A program made the position numbers and the translations under genes. From Methanomicrobiales archaeon HGW-Methanomicrobiales-2 (GTDB taxonomy: Archaea; Halobacteriota; Methanomicrobia; Methanomicrobiales; Methanoculleaceae), in contig PGYL01000029.1 of NCBI GenBank assembly GCA_002839645.1, positions 1-45,548 on the forward strand: 45,548 bases of DNA. Direction: 5' to 3'. Below are positions 17,501 to 27,033 of this stretch, piece by piece. The notes under the pieces are model-generated. The model did no database searches. It was not told the origin of the DNA and saw only the letters and a program-made list of their open reading frames with translations. Position 1 is the stretch's first letter; every line of letters begins with the position of its first letter.

Positions 17501-17817
17501 TCGTGCGATAGGGTTCTGCGCGGGCCTGTCGCCTCATGCATCCCGCCATCGTCGGCGTTCGCAGTCGGCCGAGATGAGCACCATTCAGAGTCCTGAAGAA
17601 GGTACTATGTCCCTCACCGGTACCTACAGGGATCTTCTCATGAATACAGAGTAACTGCAACCCACGGTTCAGGAATGCCGATCCCTCCTGTCGCGCACCT
17701 TCGATCACCGTCGTTCTCCTGCGCCGGGAGTCCGTGCCTATCAGCTGGATGGGGGTACCTTTTAGCCGTGAACGATACCAATGCTGCCACAGCTTCCAAA
17801 ACATGGGATGCCATGCT
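17501..17817. other. Gap of about 317 bases without a convincing gene
   Basis: This lies between the ATP-grasp and flippase genes. Reading the flippase frame upstream to 17734 gives only Cys/His-rich nonsense. I see no RNA gene or repeat here. A ctttta box near 17759-17764 could serve the flippase promoter. Confidence 0.4.
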
Positions 17818-19266
17818 ATGTCACATAAAAATGTCGCGAGAGATATCGGTCTCATAGCGATAACCCAGATGCTCATCAGCCTCGGGGGTTTTTTCCTCCT
17901 CCCGATTGTCACCAAGATGCTGGGGCCCGACAGTTATGGGATCTGGGCACAGATCAACGTCACCATCTCTCTCCTCTATCCCCTTGCCCTGATCGGACTT
18001 CATATGGCGTTTCTCCGGTTTCTAGCCGCAGAAAAAGACGAGGGCATTATCAGGGAGGGTTTTTACTCGATTTTTTTCGTTGTCAGCTTCACCGGCTTTG
18101 CGCTGTCGCTGGCAGTCTATCTCCTCTCGGATCTCCTGGCCATGACGCTATTTGGCGATATCCAGGCCTCGTATTTTGTAAAGGCCGGCTCGTTTCTGAT
18201 CCTGCTTACCGCCGTCGACCTGGTGGCGACATTCTATTTCCGCATCAGTCGTGAGACCCGGATCTACGCGGCCTTATCCCTGTTCAACAGTTTCGGACGG
18301 CTGACACTCATCCTGATTCTTCTGGCACTGGGGTTCGGCCTCCTCGGCGTGATTGGCGGCATCTTCATCATCACACTGCTGGAAATTTTGATCTCCCTTG
18401 CTCTCATCGTACGCCGTATCGGGTTTGCCCTGCCAAAATTCACCTATATCAAGGAATATCTGAGATACTCGGCGCCGATAACTCCGAACTCGCTCATCCG
18501 GTGGATCACCGAGTCCAGCGACCGGTTCATCATCGGTTTCTTCCTGGGGGTTACCGCCGTCGGGATTTACTCTGCGGGATACGTTATCGGGGGGCTGATC
18601 TTCCAGTTGATGTATCCGATCCAGCTGATCCTGTTTCCCGAACTCTCACGATTGTATGACGAGCGGGAGGTGGAGGCGGTGAAGTTGTATCTCAGCATTT
18701 CGTTGAAATATTTCTTGTTGGTGGCCGTACCCGCCGTGGTAGGGCTGTCTGCTCTGGCCGGCCCGATCCTGAACCTCTTCACCACCCCGGAGTTTGCGTC
18801 GGGAGCAGTCGTCATCCCCTTTATTGCGCTTTCCGGTCTACTGGCAGGAATCTACCAGATCGTCATCAATATCACCCATCTGGTGAAGAAGAACCAGTTC
18901 AACCTGTTTATCCACGTGCTTGCGGCGGTCTCCAATCTTCTTCTCAATCTGCTGCTGATCCCGTTCGTCGGCTTTATCGGTGCTGCAATTGCTACCCTGA
19001 TATCCTACACGATCACGGCGATCATAACGATTCTTTTCTCCTTCAGGTACATCAGATTCAAGATCTACTGGTCGTCTATCTCCAAGAGCGTCGCCGCATC
19101 CGGGGTCATGGCCGCCGTTATACTGCTTATACCGGTCTATTCGGTGTATAATCTCCTCATTGCGGTCGGGAGCGGCATGGTTCTGTACGTCATGATAATG
19201 GTCCTGATAAAAGGCCTGGACTGGAGGGAACTGGGTTCGTTCAAAGACCTTCTTCTCAATCGATGA
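17818..19266 (+). CDS. Wzx-like oligosaccharide flippase (MATE/MOP superfamily)
   Basis: A 482-residue polytopic membrane protein with about 12-14 transmembrane helices, of the polysaccharide biosynthesis/flippase family that moves lipid-linked glycans across the membrane. Diagnostic are the start SHKNVARDIGLIAITQMLISLGGFFLLPIVTKMLGPDSYGIW (residues 2-43) and the mid-protein APITPNSLIRWITESSDRFIIGFFLG with the following VGIYSAGYVIGGLI. ATG 17818 is chosen because the family pattern begins there. It probably forms a functional unit with the ATP-grasp gene 317 bases upstream, for S-layer glycan or exopolysaccharide assembly; no glycosyltransferase is adjacent, so this pair is incomplete as a pathway. 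Confidence 0.88.
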   Translation: MSHKNVARDIGLIAITQMLISLGGFFLLPIVTKMLGPDSYGIWAQINVTISLLYPLALIGLHMAFLRFLAAEKDEGIIREGFYSIFFVVSFTGFALSLAVYLLSDLLAMTLFGDIQASYFVKAGSFLILLTAVDLVATFYFRISRETRIYAALSLFNSFGRLTLILILLALGFGLLGVIGGIFIITLLEILISLALIVRRIGFALPKFTYIKEYLRYSAPITPNSLIRWITESSDRFIIGFFLGVTAVGIYSAGYVIGGLIFQLMYPIQLILFPELSRLYDEREVEAVKLYLSISLKYFLLVAVPAVVGLSALAGPILNLFTTPEFASGAVVIPFIALSGLLAGIYQIVINITHLVKKNQFNLFIHVLAAVSNLLLNLLLIPFVGFIGAAIATLISYTITAIITILFSFRYIRFKIYWSSISKSVAASGVMAAVILLIPVYSVYNLLIAVGSGMVLYVMIMVLIKGLDWRELGSFKDLLLNR

Positions 19267-19332
19267 ATCCGCCCCGGCCGGCTCCTCGCCGCACCCCGGA
19301 ACCCTTATCCATTGCTCGAAAGAGATCCGATC

Positions 19333-19926
19333 ATGAAGGTGTTTGGCATCAACGGAAGCCCGAGGGCGAAGGGGAACACCGCCCGTCTCCTCGCGGAGGT
19401 TCTCCACGAGGTCTCCGACGCAGGCGATGAGGTGAGTGCCGTCAGCCTTTCCGAATATACCATCGCCGGCTGCATCGGTTGCGAGCGGTGCAGGCGTGAC
19501 CCGACCTGCACCCGCTTCAACGACGGCATGACCATGCTCTACCCCCGCATCGTGGAAGCGGATGCGCTCGTCCTCGGTTCGCCCGTCTACCACTACAACG
19601 TCACCAGCCAGATGAAGGCGTTCATCGACCGGCTCTACGCCTTCTACGACTTCACCAATGAGCGTCCCCGGAGTTACTCCAGCCGTCTTGCGGACAGGCC
19701 GCGGAAAGCCGTGGTTTTTGCGGTGGGCGAGCAGGCGGACCCCGCCGACCTCGGCGTTGCGCTGGAGGCGCTCTCCCTGCCGCTCCGGCCGCTCGGGTAT
19801 GAGGTGGTTGCGGAGCTTCAGGTCCTCAACTGTTTCGAGCCGGGCGTCGTCGGGAAGAAGAAGGAGGTTCTGGAGCAAGCGTACCGGTGCGGCCGGGACC
19901 TGGCGGCGGCGCTCTCCGGGGCCTGA
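19333..19926 (+). CDS. NADPH-dependent FMN reductase / iron-sulfur flavoprotein-like
   Basis: A 197-residue flavodoxin-fold protein. FMN-binding loops are GINGSPRAKGNTARLL (residues 4-19) and LGSPVYHYNVTSQMKAFIDR (about 79-98). A Cys-rich loop, CIGCERCRRDPTC (about 47-59), resembles the compact cysteine motif of iron-sulfur flavoproteins of methanogens, though many simple NADPH:FMN reductases also carry two or three of these cysteines. It would pass electrons from NAD(P)H or ferredoxin to small acceptors in the cytoplasm. The ATG at 19333 starts exactly at the first beta strand; cttatcc at about 19303 may be its TATA element. It is monocistronic. Confidence 0.85.
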   Translation: MKVFGINGSPRAKGNTARLLAEVLHEVSDAGDEVSAVSLSEYTIAGCIGCERCRRDPTCTRFNDGMTMLYPRIVEADALVLGSPVYHYNVTSQMKAFIDRLYAFYDFTNERPRSYSSRLADRPRKAVVFAVGEQADPADLGVALEALSLPLRPLGYEVVAELQVLNCFEPGVVGKKKEVLEQAYRCGRDLAAALSGA

Positions 19927-20100
19927 TACGGGGCTCCGGTCATGGGTGGAGCGTTTCGCGGTGCATGCGTCTGCATCCTCCTCCGGGTGAGAGATACCTG
20001 ACCGACAGGAAATAGGGGGGAGGAAACATATTTACGATGAACAAGAGACGGGCCTCCCGTCGCTCCTCGAATCGCCGTTCCGGGGTGGTGCAGGTGGGAG

Positions 20101-20859
20101 ATGCCGATGAAAAATACCGCGACAACGCTGTCCCCGTGGATCTTCTTCCTGCTGGTCTTCCTGATCTCCCTTCCCGTGTACGTGTTTGGTCTCGTGCCCC
20201 CGTACAGCCTGTTGATGGTCTTCAACCCCTTCATCGCGGCCTCGATCCTCACCTGCCGGAAGACAGGATGGGATGGCGTGAGGCGCCTATGGGGAAGATC
20301 CTTTGATTACAAACAGATCCGGCGAAAGATCTGGTATCTGCCCCTCATTTTCCTGATATCGGCCATGACAATCCTGCAATATGGACTGATGAGGCTGATG
20401 GGGGTCTCGATCCCCGGCCTGCAGTTTCCGCTCCTGATGATGCCCGTCTATTTCCTGGTCTTCTTTCTCCTTGCGATCGGCGAAGAGGTGGGCTGGTCGG
20501 GATACGCCCTCGATCCGCTGCAGGACCGGTGGGGAGCCCTGCCGGCGGGCATCATCCTGGGGACGGTCTGGGCCCTGTGGCACCTCGTGCCCTATGCCCT
20601 CGCGAACGCACCGCTATGGGTGGCAGGGCAATGCGTTGTGACGGTGCTGATACGCATCCTTATGGTCTGGCTCTATAACAACACGGGAAGGAGCGTGTTC
20701 GGCATGATCCTCTTTCATGCTATGATCAACATGGGATCGGTCCCCGACTACGGTTTCCTGTACGACCCCGTCCTGGTGAGTGTCATCCTGGCCGTCGCGG
20801 TTGCAGCTGTGGTGTTCCTGTGGGGACCCGTGACCCTGGCCCGCTATCGATATGCCTGA
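20101..20859 (+). CDS. CPBP family intramembrane glutamic protease
   Basis: A 252-residue membrane protein with about seven to eight helices. The three CPBP (Abi/CAAX protease) motifs are intact: EEVGWSGYAL (Glu-Glu pair, about residues 124-133), the second motif WHLVPYAL (about 160-167) and the third motif FHAMIN (about 204-209) after NNTGRSVFGMIL. Relatives process prenylated proteins or bacteriocins or confer self-protection; the target here is unknown. ATG 20101 has ggtgggag just upstream; 20107 is possible. A TATA-like box (aaacatattta, about 20025-20035) would give a leader of about 40 bases. Confidence 0.88.
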   Translation: MPMKNTATTLSPWIFFLLVFLISLPVYVFGLVPPYSLLMVFNPFIAASILTCRKTGWDGVRRLWGRSFDYKQIRRKIWYLPLIFLISAMTILQYGLMRLMGVSIPGLQFPLLMMPVYFLVFFLLAIGEEVGWSGYALDPLQDRWGALPAGIILGTVWALWHLVPYALANAPLWVAGQCVVTVLIRILMVWLYNNTGRSVFGMILFHAMINMGSVPDYGFLYDPVLVSVILAVAVAAVVFLWGPVTLARYRYA

Positions 20860-21045
20860 GTGGTCTGCTGCCATGGTTGGTGGAATAACGTGGCACGGCC
20901 TGAAGAATACGGATGGAGATGTGCCGTTCACTACTCTGAGAGAAAGGCTGGAGGAGCGGTGCGAGAGTTATTCCTGAAGGGGATCGCGTTGCTGCGGAAC
21001 CTGCGGTGGCCCAAACGGTCGCTTAAAAAGAAAAGGGAATCTCTG

Positions 21046-21504
21046 TCAACTCTTTTTCAGCGAATCGATCGCGATGCTGAAGGGCTCTCTCCCGTCTGCG
21101 TAGATGAGTTCCATCTCATCGGAAGCAATCAGGGAGCCGGAAGAATACCCTCCCTCGTTCTCGATGATGGTGATTGCCTTGCCGTCACGGCCGATAACGC
21201 CGGCACAGGGCGTGACCCCCCAGACCGGGGATCCGGTCTGATTCGTGAAAGAGACCTCTCCCGAGAAGACCCGGTCTTGCTGTTCGATGACCGCGAGGGT
21301 CATGGTGTAGCCGGAGTAGTCGTTGAATCCTGTCCCGTCGTCGTACCCTTTCATCGTGCCGGTCCAGTTTCCGGTGAGGTTGGGGACGATGAGGTTGGGG
21401 ATCTCGGGGGTGGCAGCAGCAACAGTGTTCTGAGAGTTGGTAGTCGTACACCCGCAGATCAGCACGGTGAGGAGGAGGATACTTGCACATAGGACGGTTT
21501 TCAT
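21046..21504 (-). CDS. Small secreted lipoprotein, unknown function
   Basis: A 152-residue lipoprotein with a signal peptide ending in the lipobox LICGC, a Thr/Asn/Ala linker and a compact beta-rich domain starting at NLTGNWTGTMKGYDD. Repeated beta phrases (YTMTLAVIEQQDRVFSGEVSF, GKAITIIENEGGYSSGSL, DEMELIYADG) look like a small beta-barrel or lipocalin-like fold; related methanogen lipoproteins start this domain the same way (GxWxGTMxGY). I cannot assign a ligand. ATG 21504 is preferred; 21510 is in frame. It stands alone. Confidence 0.75.
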   Translation of the reverse strand: MKTVLCASILLLTVLICGCTTTNSQNTVAAATPEIPNLIVPNLTGNWTGTMKGYDDGTGFNDYSGYTMTLAVIEQQDRVFSGEVSFTNQTGSPVWGVTPCAGVIGRDGKAITIIENEGGYSSGSLIASDEMELIYADGREPFSIAIDSLKKS

Positions 21505-21510
21505 GTTCAT

Positions 21511-21843
21511 TGTTTTAGGGTGAAGCCCAAAAGCGGATAAGCGTTCTCTTTTTCACTGCAGCGGGCCGCACAGCCGGCCCTCACAGCCTGCCGCAGGCGA
21601 TTCGGATCCATCCGTCGGGGACGGTGGGGAAGTACCGGTTCGCGCCGGTCCTGGAGAGGCCGATCTCGTGCATGGAGTGCTCTGACGCGATACCTTCGCC
21701 CCCGGTTAGGTCGAAACAGCCTGATGAACCGGTGAGGTGTACCGGAGGTTCGAGGTCTGGCGGGATGATTCCGGCGTATCCGCGGTGTGATCGGGGCGCG
21801 ATCGGTTCCATACCTTCATCCCTCGCTACGATGTACGCATACT
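21511..21843. other. Gap of about 330 bases, no firm gene
   Basis: One minus-strand frame at 21581-21811 (76 codons, start MEPIAPRSH) is open and not obviously a shadow, but I recognise no domain, and no ribosome site decides its start. The opposite strand is open too. Treat it as uncertain. The plus-strand part nearest 21843 may hold the promoter of the acetyltransferase. Confidence 0.25.
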
Positions 21844-22689
21844 ATGGCAGCATCAGGTGAGATTGCAATTCGCCCGATGACGCGAACCGAAGTCGGGGTC
21901 GCGGTCGACTGGGCGGAACGGGAGGGCTGGAATCCCGGCCTCTCCGACGGAGAATGCTACTACGCGGTCGATCCGCAGGCATTCTTCGCGGTGCTTCTCG
22001 ACGGTCGCCTGATCGGAACGTTTTCGATCATGGTCTACTCGGACGAGTTCGCCTTCGGCGGGTTCTACATCCTGGACCCCGAATATCGGGGCCGGGGTAC
22101 CGGTCTTGCGATCATGGAGCACATCGACCGGCTCGCCAGGCCCTACAACTTCGGGATCGACGGGGTCTTTGAGATGCAGGACCGCTACAGAGCCCACGGT
22201 TTCCTCTTCTCGCACCGAAATATCAGGTACGAGGGTCTTGGCGGGGGCAGCCGTCCTCCGGGTCTCGCCGATGCCGCGAACGTTCCCTTCGACGCCCTCG
22301 TCCGCTACGACGCACGTCATTTCCCGGCAGAGCGGCCTGAGTTCCTCCGCCACTGGCTGGCGCAGCCCGGCGCGACGGCGCTGGCCGTCCTCGACGACGG
22401 AGAAGTCCGCGGCTACGGGCAGGTGCGGCCGTGCCGCAGGGGCGCGAAGATCGGCCCGCTGTTTGCCGACACACCGGAGATCGCCGAGCGGATCTACTGC
22501 GGCCTTGCGGCGGCAGTGCCCGGTCAGCCCCTCTTCCTCGACGTGCCGGAGCCGAACGGCGCCGGTGTTCTGCTCGCAGAGCGGCACGGGATGGTTCCGG
22601 TCTTTGGGACAGCACGGATGTACACAAAGAGCGTCCCCGACCTCCCGCTCGATGAGTGCTACGGCGTCACGAGTTTCGAGACCGGGTGA
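21844..22689 (+). CDS. GNAT-family acetyltransferase with C-terminal second domain
   Basis: A 281-residue protein. The N-terminal GNAT domain (about residues 1-135) contains the acetyl-CoA loop YRGRGTGLAIMEHI (about 82-95) after FGGFYILDPE. The C-terminal half (about 150-280, FDALVRYDARHFPAERPEFLRHWL, then VRGYGQVRPCRRGAKIGPLFAD and AERHGMVPVFGTARMYT) matches the YitH/HolE-like Acetyltransf_18 type domain that follows GNAT in many bacteria and archaea. ATG 21844 is the start of the conserved domain; frame extension to 21787 is rejected. The acetyl acceptor is unknown. Confidence 0.82.
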   Translation: MAASGEIAIRPMTRTEVGVAVDWAEREGWNPGLSDGECYYAVDPQAFFAVLLDGRLIGTFSIMVYSDEFAFGGFYILDPEYRGRGTGLAIMEHIDRLARPYNFGIDGVFEMQDRYRAHGFLFSHRNIRYEGLGGGSRPPGLADAANVPFDALVRYDARHFPAERPEFLRHWLAQPGATALAVLDDGEVRGYGQVRPCRRGAKIGPLFADTPEIAERIYCGLAAAVPGQPLFLDVPEPNGAGVLLAERHGMVPVFGTARMYTKSVPDLPLDECYGVTSFETG

Positions 22690-22704
22690 GGGGCATCCCG
22701 GCAC

Positions 22705-24069
22705 TCAGTTTTTGAAACTGTGAATCGGTGCGGGTATCCGCCCGCCGCGGTTTATGAAGTCGGCGCAGCAAAACCTGTTTACCTGCTGCACCGGTGCATG
22801 GCCTAACAGTCCGCCGAACTCGACGGTGTCGCCGACATCCTTGCCTATCACCGGGATCAGCCGGACAGCGGTCGTCTTGTTGTTGATCATCCCGATTGCA
22901 GCCTCATCCGCGATGATACCGGATATCGTCGAAGCGGGTGTGTCGCCCGGAATTGCGATCATATCGAGGCCGACCGAGCATACGCAGGTCATCGCCTCAA
23001 GCTTTTCGAGCGTGAGGGCACCGCGGTTCACCGCGTCGATCATCCCCTGGTCCTCGCTGACCGGGATGAATGCACCCGAAAGCCCGCCGACAAAGGAGCT
23101 CGCCATGATCCCGCCCTTCTTCACCTGGTCGTTTAAGAGGGCAAGGGCGGCCGTCGTCCCCGGTGCACCGACCGACTCAAGTCCCATCTCCTCGAGGATC
23201 TCGGCGACACTGTCTCCGACGGACGGTGTGGGGGCAAGGGAGAGGTCCACGATCCCGAACGGAATCCCGAGCCTCTCCGACGCCTCCTGGGCGACGAGCT
23301 GCCCTGCGCGGGTGACCTTGAAGGCCGTCCTCTTGACCGTCTCGCAGAGAACCTCGAAATTCTTGCCCCGGACACCCTCGAGTGCATGCTTGATGACGCC
23401 CGGGCCGCTTACGCCCACGTTGATGACTGCATCGGCCTCGGAAACGCCGTGAAACGCCCCAGCCATGAACGGGTTGTCGTCGGGGGCGTTACAGAGGACG
23501 ACCAGTTTCGCACAGCCAAGGGAGTTATTCTCCTTCGTCGCCTCGGCCGTCTCCCGTACAATCTCTCCCATCAGTTTCACGGCATCCATGTTGATCCCGG
23601 TCTTCGTCGAACCGATATTGACCGAGCTGCAGACCCTCTCGGTCGAGGAGAGAGCCGCCGGGATTGAGCGGATGAGCGCTTCATCGGCCGGGGTCATGCC
23701 CTTTGAGACGATGGCCGAGTATCCCCCGAGGAAGTTGACCCCCGTATCCCTTGCGGCCTGATCAAGCGTCTTTGCGACCTCTACAAAATCCTCCGGGGAC
23801 CTGCAGGCCCGCCCGCCGACGAGTGCGATGGGGGTTACGGATATTCTCTTGTTGACAATCGGGATCCCATACTCGAGTTCAATCTCCCTCCCGGTTGAGA
23901 CGAGGTTCTCTGCCACCCGGGTGATTTTATCGTATATATTCCGGTTTAAGGCATCGAGATCGGAGTCGCAGCAGTCAAGAAGGCTGATGCCGAGCGTGAT
24001 GGTCCGGACATCGAGCTTCTCCTGCTCGATCATCTTGTTCGTCTCGTTCACCTCGATAATAGTGACCAT
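22705..24069 (-). CDS. UPF0210 (PFL family, DUF711) protein
   Basis: A 454-residue protein of the widespread UPF0210 family, of unresolved function and exactly the family's usual length. It contains the conserved blocks [67 protein letters not shown] and [32 protein letters not shown]. The fold is related to glycyl-radical enzymes (pyruvate formate-lyase), but the family lacks a classic glycyl loop. It starts 8 bases after the ACT-domain gene, its constant genomic partner across bacteria and archaea. ATG 24069 fits the family start better than the longer frame. Confidence 0.92.
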   Translation of the reverse strand: MVTIIEVNETNKMIEQEKLDVRTITLGISLLDCCDSDLDALNRNIYDKITRVAENLVSTGREIELEYGIPIVNKRISVTPIALVGGRACRSPEDFVEVAKTLDQAARDTGVNFLGGYSAIVSKGMTPADEALIRSIPAALSSTERVCSSVNIGSTKTGINMDAVKLMGEIVRETAEATKENNSLGCAKLVVLCNAPDDNPFMAGAFHGVSEADAVINVGVSGPGVIKHALEGVRGKNFEVLCETVKRTAFKVTRAGQLVAQEASERLGIPFGIVDLSLAPTPSVGDSVAEILEEMGLESVGAPGTTAALALLNDQVKKGGIMASSFVGGLSGAFIPVSEDQGMIDAVNRGALTLEKLEAMTCVCSVGLDMIAIPGDTPASTISGIIADEAAIGMINNKTTAVRLIPVIGKDVGDTVEFGGLLGHAPVQQVNRFCCADFINRGGRIPAPIHSFKN

Positions 24070-24077
24070 AAAACCCC

Positions 24078-24350
24078 TCAGATACGGTGCATTTTTGTAA
24101 AAATATCTTCCCGCTGGCACCGGATCCTGACACCGATCGCATCGCCGAGGTCGTCGAGTTCGGTCACCATCCCGGCATACGGTTTTGTTGATCCGCTGGT
24201 ATCGACGATCATCATCATATTGAAGTATCCCTGCACGATCGTCTGTGAGATATCCTCGACATTGACCTGGTTATCGGCAAGATATGTGCAGACCTTCGCG
24301 ATGATCCCCACGGCATCCTTTCCGACGACGGTAATGATTGTCTTGCTCAT
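24078..24350 (-). CDS. ACT-domain protein, UPF0237
   Basis: A 90-residue ligand-binding ACT domain (beta-alpha-beta-beta-alpha-beta) with [21 protein letters not shown] as the opening strand and helix and [22 protein letters not shown] as the central part, the standard UPF0237 sequence. Members bind amino acids and are nearly always encoded just before UPF0210, as here (8-base gap), so it likely regulates that protein. The start at 24350 has gaagagag a few bases upstream. The long upstream reading to 24530 is non-conserved. Confidence 0.92.
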   Translation of the reverse strand: MSKTIITVVGKDAVGIIAKVCTYLADNQVNVEDISQTIVQGYFNMMMIVDTSGSTKPYAGMVTELDDLGDAIGVRIRCQREDIFTKMHRI

Positions 24351-24522
24351 GCTCTCTTCCGTCCGTGTATAGGTAAGGATTGGATGTGCCGGTGATTCAA
24401 GGTTTGCCGGTGGGTCGTCGTGAGGCTGTTCATCTGCAGATCCCCGAGAGCGGGCCGGTGTTGCCCGGTCTCTTCCGGGGCCCGCCCGAAGACGACCACG
24501 ATCAGGCGGAATACCGCTATCC

Positions 24523-25080
24523 CTACGCAAGTTCCAGCGACCGGATCCATTCTGCGGTCGTCATCACCTGCGAGAATCGCATCTGCTGGGTCACGAGCAC
24601 TGCCCGGTGAAGGTCGGCATCGGAGATCGTCCCGGCCCGGTTGGTAACGGAGAGCGTCCCGGTGGCATCCGAAAGGAACTTCACGCCGTACCCGTTGTGG
24701 AATGCCTGCCGGGCGGTCGAATCACAGCACATCTGGGACATGTAGCCGGAAATGGTCACTGAGTTGACGGACTGATCTCTAAGCCAGGCATCAAGGCCGG
24801 TATCGGTGAAGCTCCCGGGCAGGGCCTTCTCGACGAGTAGGTCATACGGCCGCTTCTTCACTTCGGGATGGAGTTCCCATGCCGGGGTTCCAGACCGGAA
24901 TGACAGGGCATCCGGAGCAGTGCTGGTGTGCCGGATCACGACGACCGGGATCTCTGCAGCACATGCGGCATCCATCGCCTGAAGGATGCTGATTAAGCTC
25001 GTCTTCGGGTATGTTATCGGCAGACTGCCGGAGAAATATTCGTTCTGGACATCGATGACCAGTAATGCTTCCTTCATCAT
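24523..25080 (-). CDS. Isochorismatase-family cysteine hydrolase
   Basis: A 185-residue alpha/beta hydrolase of the isochorismatase-like family. The catalytic triad is visible: Asp in [12 protein letters not shown] (about residues 6-16), Lys in the [12 protein letters not shown] stretch (about 84) and Cys in [17 protein letters not shown] (about 115-127), with the following cis-peptide region. Members hydrolyse amides, ureas or isochorismate; the substrate cannot be told. The gene overlaps the upstream GNAT stop by four bases (ATGA), so the two are coupled in one transcript and may act on the same small molecule. ATG 25080 or 25077. Confidence 0.85.
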   Translation of the reverse strand: MMKEALLVIDVQNEYFSGSLPITYPKTSLISILQAMDAACAAEIPVVVIRHTSTAPDALSFRSGTPAWELHPEVKKRPYDLLVEKALPGSFTDTGLDAWLRDQSVNSVTISGYMSQMCCDSTARQAFHNGYGVKFLSDATGTLSVTNRAGTISDADLHRAVLVTQQMRFSQVMTTAEWIRSLELA

Positions 25081-25559
25081 GCATTAGCCCCGTAAAATGC
25101 AATCCTGTTGATCTCCATCCGATAGAACTCCACAGGTTTTCCCTGGATCTCCTCTATGCACTCGCCGGTATTTCGGAAGTGCATCTCTTCATACAGTCTT
25201 TTTGCACGCGGATTATTCTTCCTTACAATAAGCCGGATGGTGCCGGTTGTAGTATCGGAAAATCCATGCACAAGCGAGAGATATGTGACGGTTCTCCCTA
25301 ATCCTCGCCCGCATCTCTCCGGGTGGAGTGCGATCCGGAACTCCGCAATGCCGCCGGGCTCGGGTGCAATGATCGAAAAACCGGCAATCGTTCCTCTATC
25401 GTCGGCGATAAGAATATCCGCGTCGGGTTTTTGCGAGTATTCATCCAGCCAGCCCCCATCTCTGAGCGCGTAATCGAGATCGCTGAATTCAGCAGGGTAA
25501 GGCGGCCATCCTTTAATGACAGCAATGTCGCCCTGAGTGATTTGACGAAGGAAGATCAT
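25077..25559 (-). CDS. GNAT N-acetyltransferase
   Basis: A 160-residue single-domain acetyltransferase. The acetyl-CoA site is [19 protein letters not shown] (about residues 77-95, with RCGRGLG as the Q/RxxGxG/A loop) and the C-terminal [19 protein letters not shown] is the usual GNAT end. It is the first gene of a two-gene unit with the overlapping isochorismatase-like hydrolase. The substrate is unknown. Upstream (25560 onward) an AT-rich stretch (gtgatcttatttttattagag, about 25571-25591) probably contains its promoter. Confidence 0.86.
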   Translation of the reverse strand: MIFLRQITQGDIAVIKGWPPYPAEFSDLDYALRDGGWLDEYSQKPDADILIADDRGTIAGFSIIAPEPGGIAEFRIALHPERCGRGLGRTVTYLSLVHGFSDTTTGTIRLIVRKNNPRAKRLYEEMHFRNTGECIEEIQGKPVEFYRMEINRIAFYGANA

Positions 25560-25941
25560 TATCGGTAGAATGTGATCTTATTTTTATTAGAGATGATGGC
25601 GAATAACCATAAATATCGCTGTACGAAGAAAAATTCTCGACGCGATTGCAGGAAGAGTGAAAAACTGGAAATATTCAAGGAATTCAGGAAAACGGAAGTA
25701 ATTTTGTCGCACACCCCCTCTCCCACGCCCATTTGCGGCTGTGGTGCCGGTCGGGGGATCGGTCGCCCTGTTGGAGGACCGGCCCGTTCTACGTTGCGGT
25801 GCTCATGGGTGAGGCGGGTCTGTGTAAGTCAACGCAGGTTGACTTAGAAGTGGGGTGTCGACGCTATGTCAACCTGCGTTGACGTAGCCTTCCCTGCGGT
25901 ACCTCAAGAACCAACATATTAGAAGTTCATACTCCTTGTTC
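25560..25941. promoter_or_regulatory. Paired palindromic operator upstream of the Imm-5-like gene
   Basis: This 380-base gap has no convincing gene. Two copies of a 16-base motif, gtcaacgcaggttgac (25828-25843) and its exact reverse complement (25868-25883), sit exactly 40 bases apart. Each copy is itself a dyad (gtcaac-gcag-gttgac). They lie about 30 bases before a TATA box (aacatatta, about 25912-25920) serving the gene at 25942. This is the layout of a strong repressor or activator site pair on one DNA face. Confidence 0.65.
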
Positions 25942-26433
25942 GTGAAGATATACAGCAAGCAGGACCAGACAACGATGGCTGCCTGGGCCGCGGACTGCGC
26001 CGAGCGGGTGCTCCCGCTCTTCGAGAGGGCATACCCGGAGGACGACCGGCCGCGAAACGCCATCGAGACGTGCCGGGCGTGGGTCCGGACTGGCATGTTT
26101 ACAATGGCCGGGATCCGTGGGGCCTCCCTCGCCGCTCATGCCGCCGCCCGCGACGCAGAGGAGGGGAGCGCGGCTCAGTATGCCGCCCGGGCCGCCGGCC
26201 AGGCGGTGGCGACCGCTCACGTTCCTCAGCACGCCTACGGAGGGGCTTACTACGCTCTTAAGGCCGTCGCGGCGGCCGACCCGGCGAATGCCGGGGTGAA
26301 TGTTGCCCGGGAGCGGGAGTGGCAGGCGGACCGGCTTGCCGAGGGACTGAGGGAGGAGATTATGGGCCGGATAATTGTTCAGGAGCGCGGGGGCGGGGTT
26401 GTTGTCAGGCTGCGGAAGGGGGAGGGGTTTTGA
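25942..26433 (+). CDS. Imm-5-like putative immunity protein
   Basis: A 163-residue helical, Ala-rich protein. The core (AAWAADCAERVLPLFER..PEDDRPRNAIETCRAWVRTG, about residues 14-53, then AHAAARDAEEGSAAQYAARAAGQAVATAHVPQHAYGGAYYALKAV) matches the family annotated as putative immunity protein (Imm-5-like), which includes proteins of polymorphic-toxin loci and many orphans. No toxin gene is adjacent. The start is taken as GTG 25942 because a TATA box lies about 26 bases upstream, consistent with a leaderless mRNA; TTG 25936 is the alternative. The paired palindromes just upstream suggest tight control. The family match is from memory of its motif. Confidence 0.7.
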   Translation: MKIYSKQDQTTMAAWAADCAERVLPLFERAYPEDDRPRNAIETCRAWVRTGMFTMAGIRGASLAAHAAARDAEEGSAAQYAARAAGQAVATAHVPQHAYGGAYYALKAVAAADPANAGVNVAREREWQADRLAEGLREEIMGRIIVQERGGGVVVRLRKGEGF

Positions 26434-26617
26434 TAATTCTGTGTTTGTCCTGAAACGAGGAAGTTGTTCTCGGCCCGGTAGAACCGTACATTGCCTTGTA
26501 ATGGCATGATCTAGAGGCTTTTGATATCTCTTCGCCACTAAATATCACTGAATCCGAAAATACCTCCTCATATGCTTTTATGGTTCTCGCAGGATCGGGC
26601 CGCAGAAGATCCTTCCT

Positions 26618-26962
26618 CTATTTCCAGATCGAGTTGATATATGCGTGAGTTCCCTGCATGTCAAGATAGATTATCCGGCTATCCCCGGGCTTGATATTCT
26701 CAAACTCATATTGTTTGATGTCCTTGACCTCACCGGACTCGTCGGCAATATGAACCGTGACGTTCACCCTGTCATACATTACCGGGCCCTGATTCTTAAT
26801 CACCGCCCGATACTTTGTTATATCCCCCGCTACGATGTTATCCTCGCTGACGATCTCCATCTCATCGACATCAGCCGGAACGGGTGTCCAGCCACTGACA
26901 TAGATGGCCAGTATTCCGACGACGAGCGTAACAATGATTGCGATCCCGCTGTTCCGCTTCAT
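26618..26962 (-). CDS. Small membrane-anchored extracytoplasmic protein
   Basis: A 114-residue protein with one N-terminal helix (SGIAIIVTLVVGILAIYVSG, residues 5-24) followed by an exported beta-rich domain with YRAVIKNQGPVMYDRVNVTVHI and KPGDSRIIYLDMQG, typical of CARDB/NEAT-like archaeal cell-surface beta-sandwich domains. Function is unknown. The minus-strand promoter region contains ctttaaatg (about 26985-26993). It is monocistronic. Confidence 0.7.
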   Translation of the reverse strand: MKRNSGIAIIVTLVVGILAIYVSGWTPVPADVDEMEIVSEDNIVAGDITKYRAVIKNQGPVMYDRVNVTVHIADESGEVKDIKQYEFENIKPGDSRIIYLDMQGTHAYINSIWK

Positions 26963-27033
26963 AATGTCCCTTTCGATGTAAAGTCATTTAAAGTGCGCGC
27001 CAGCAACCACCCGCAACGCTTTGCCCCGTCCCT

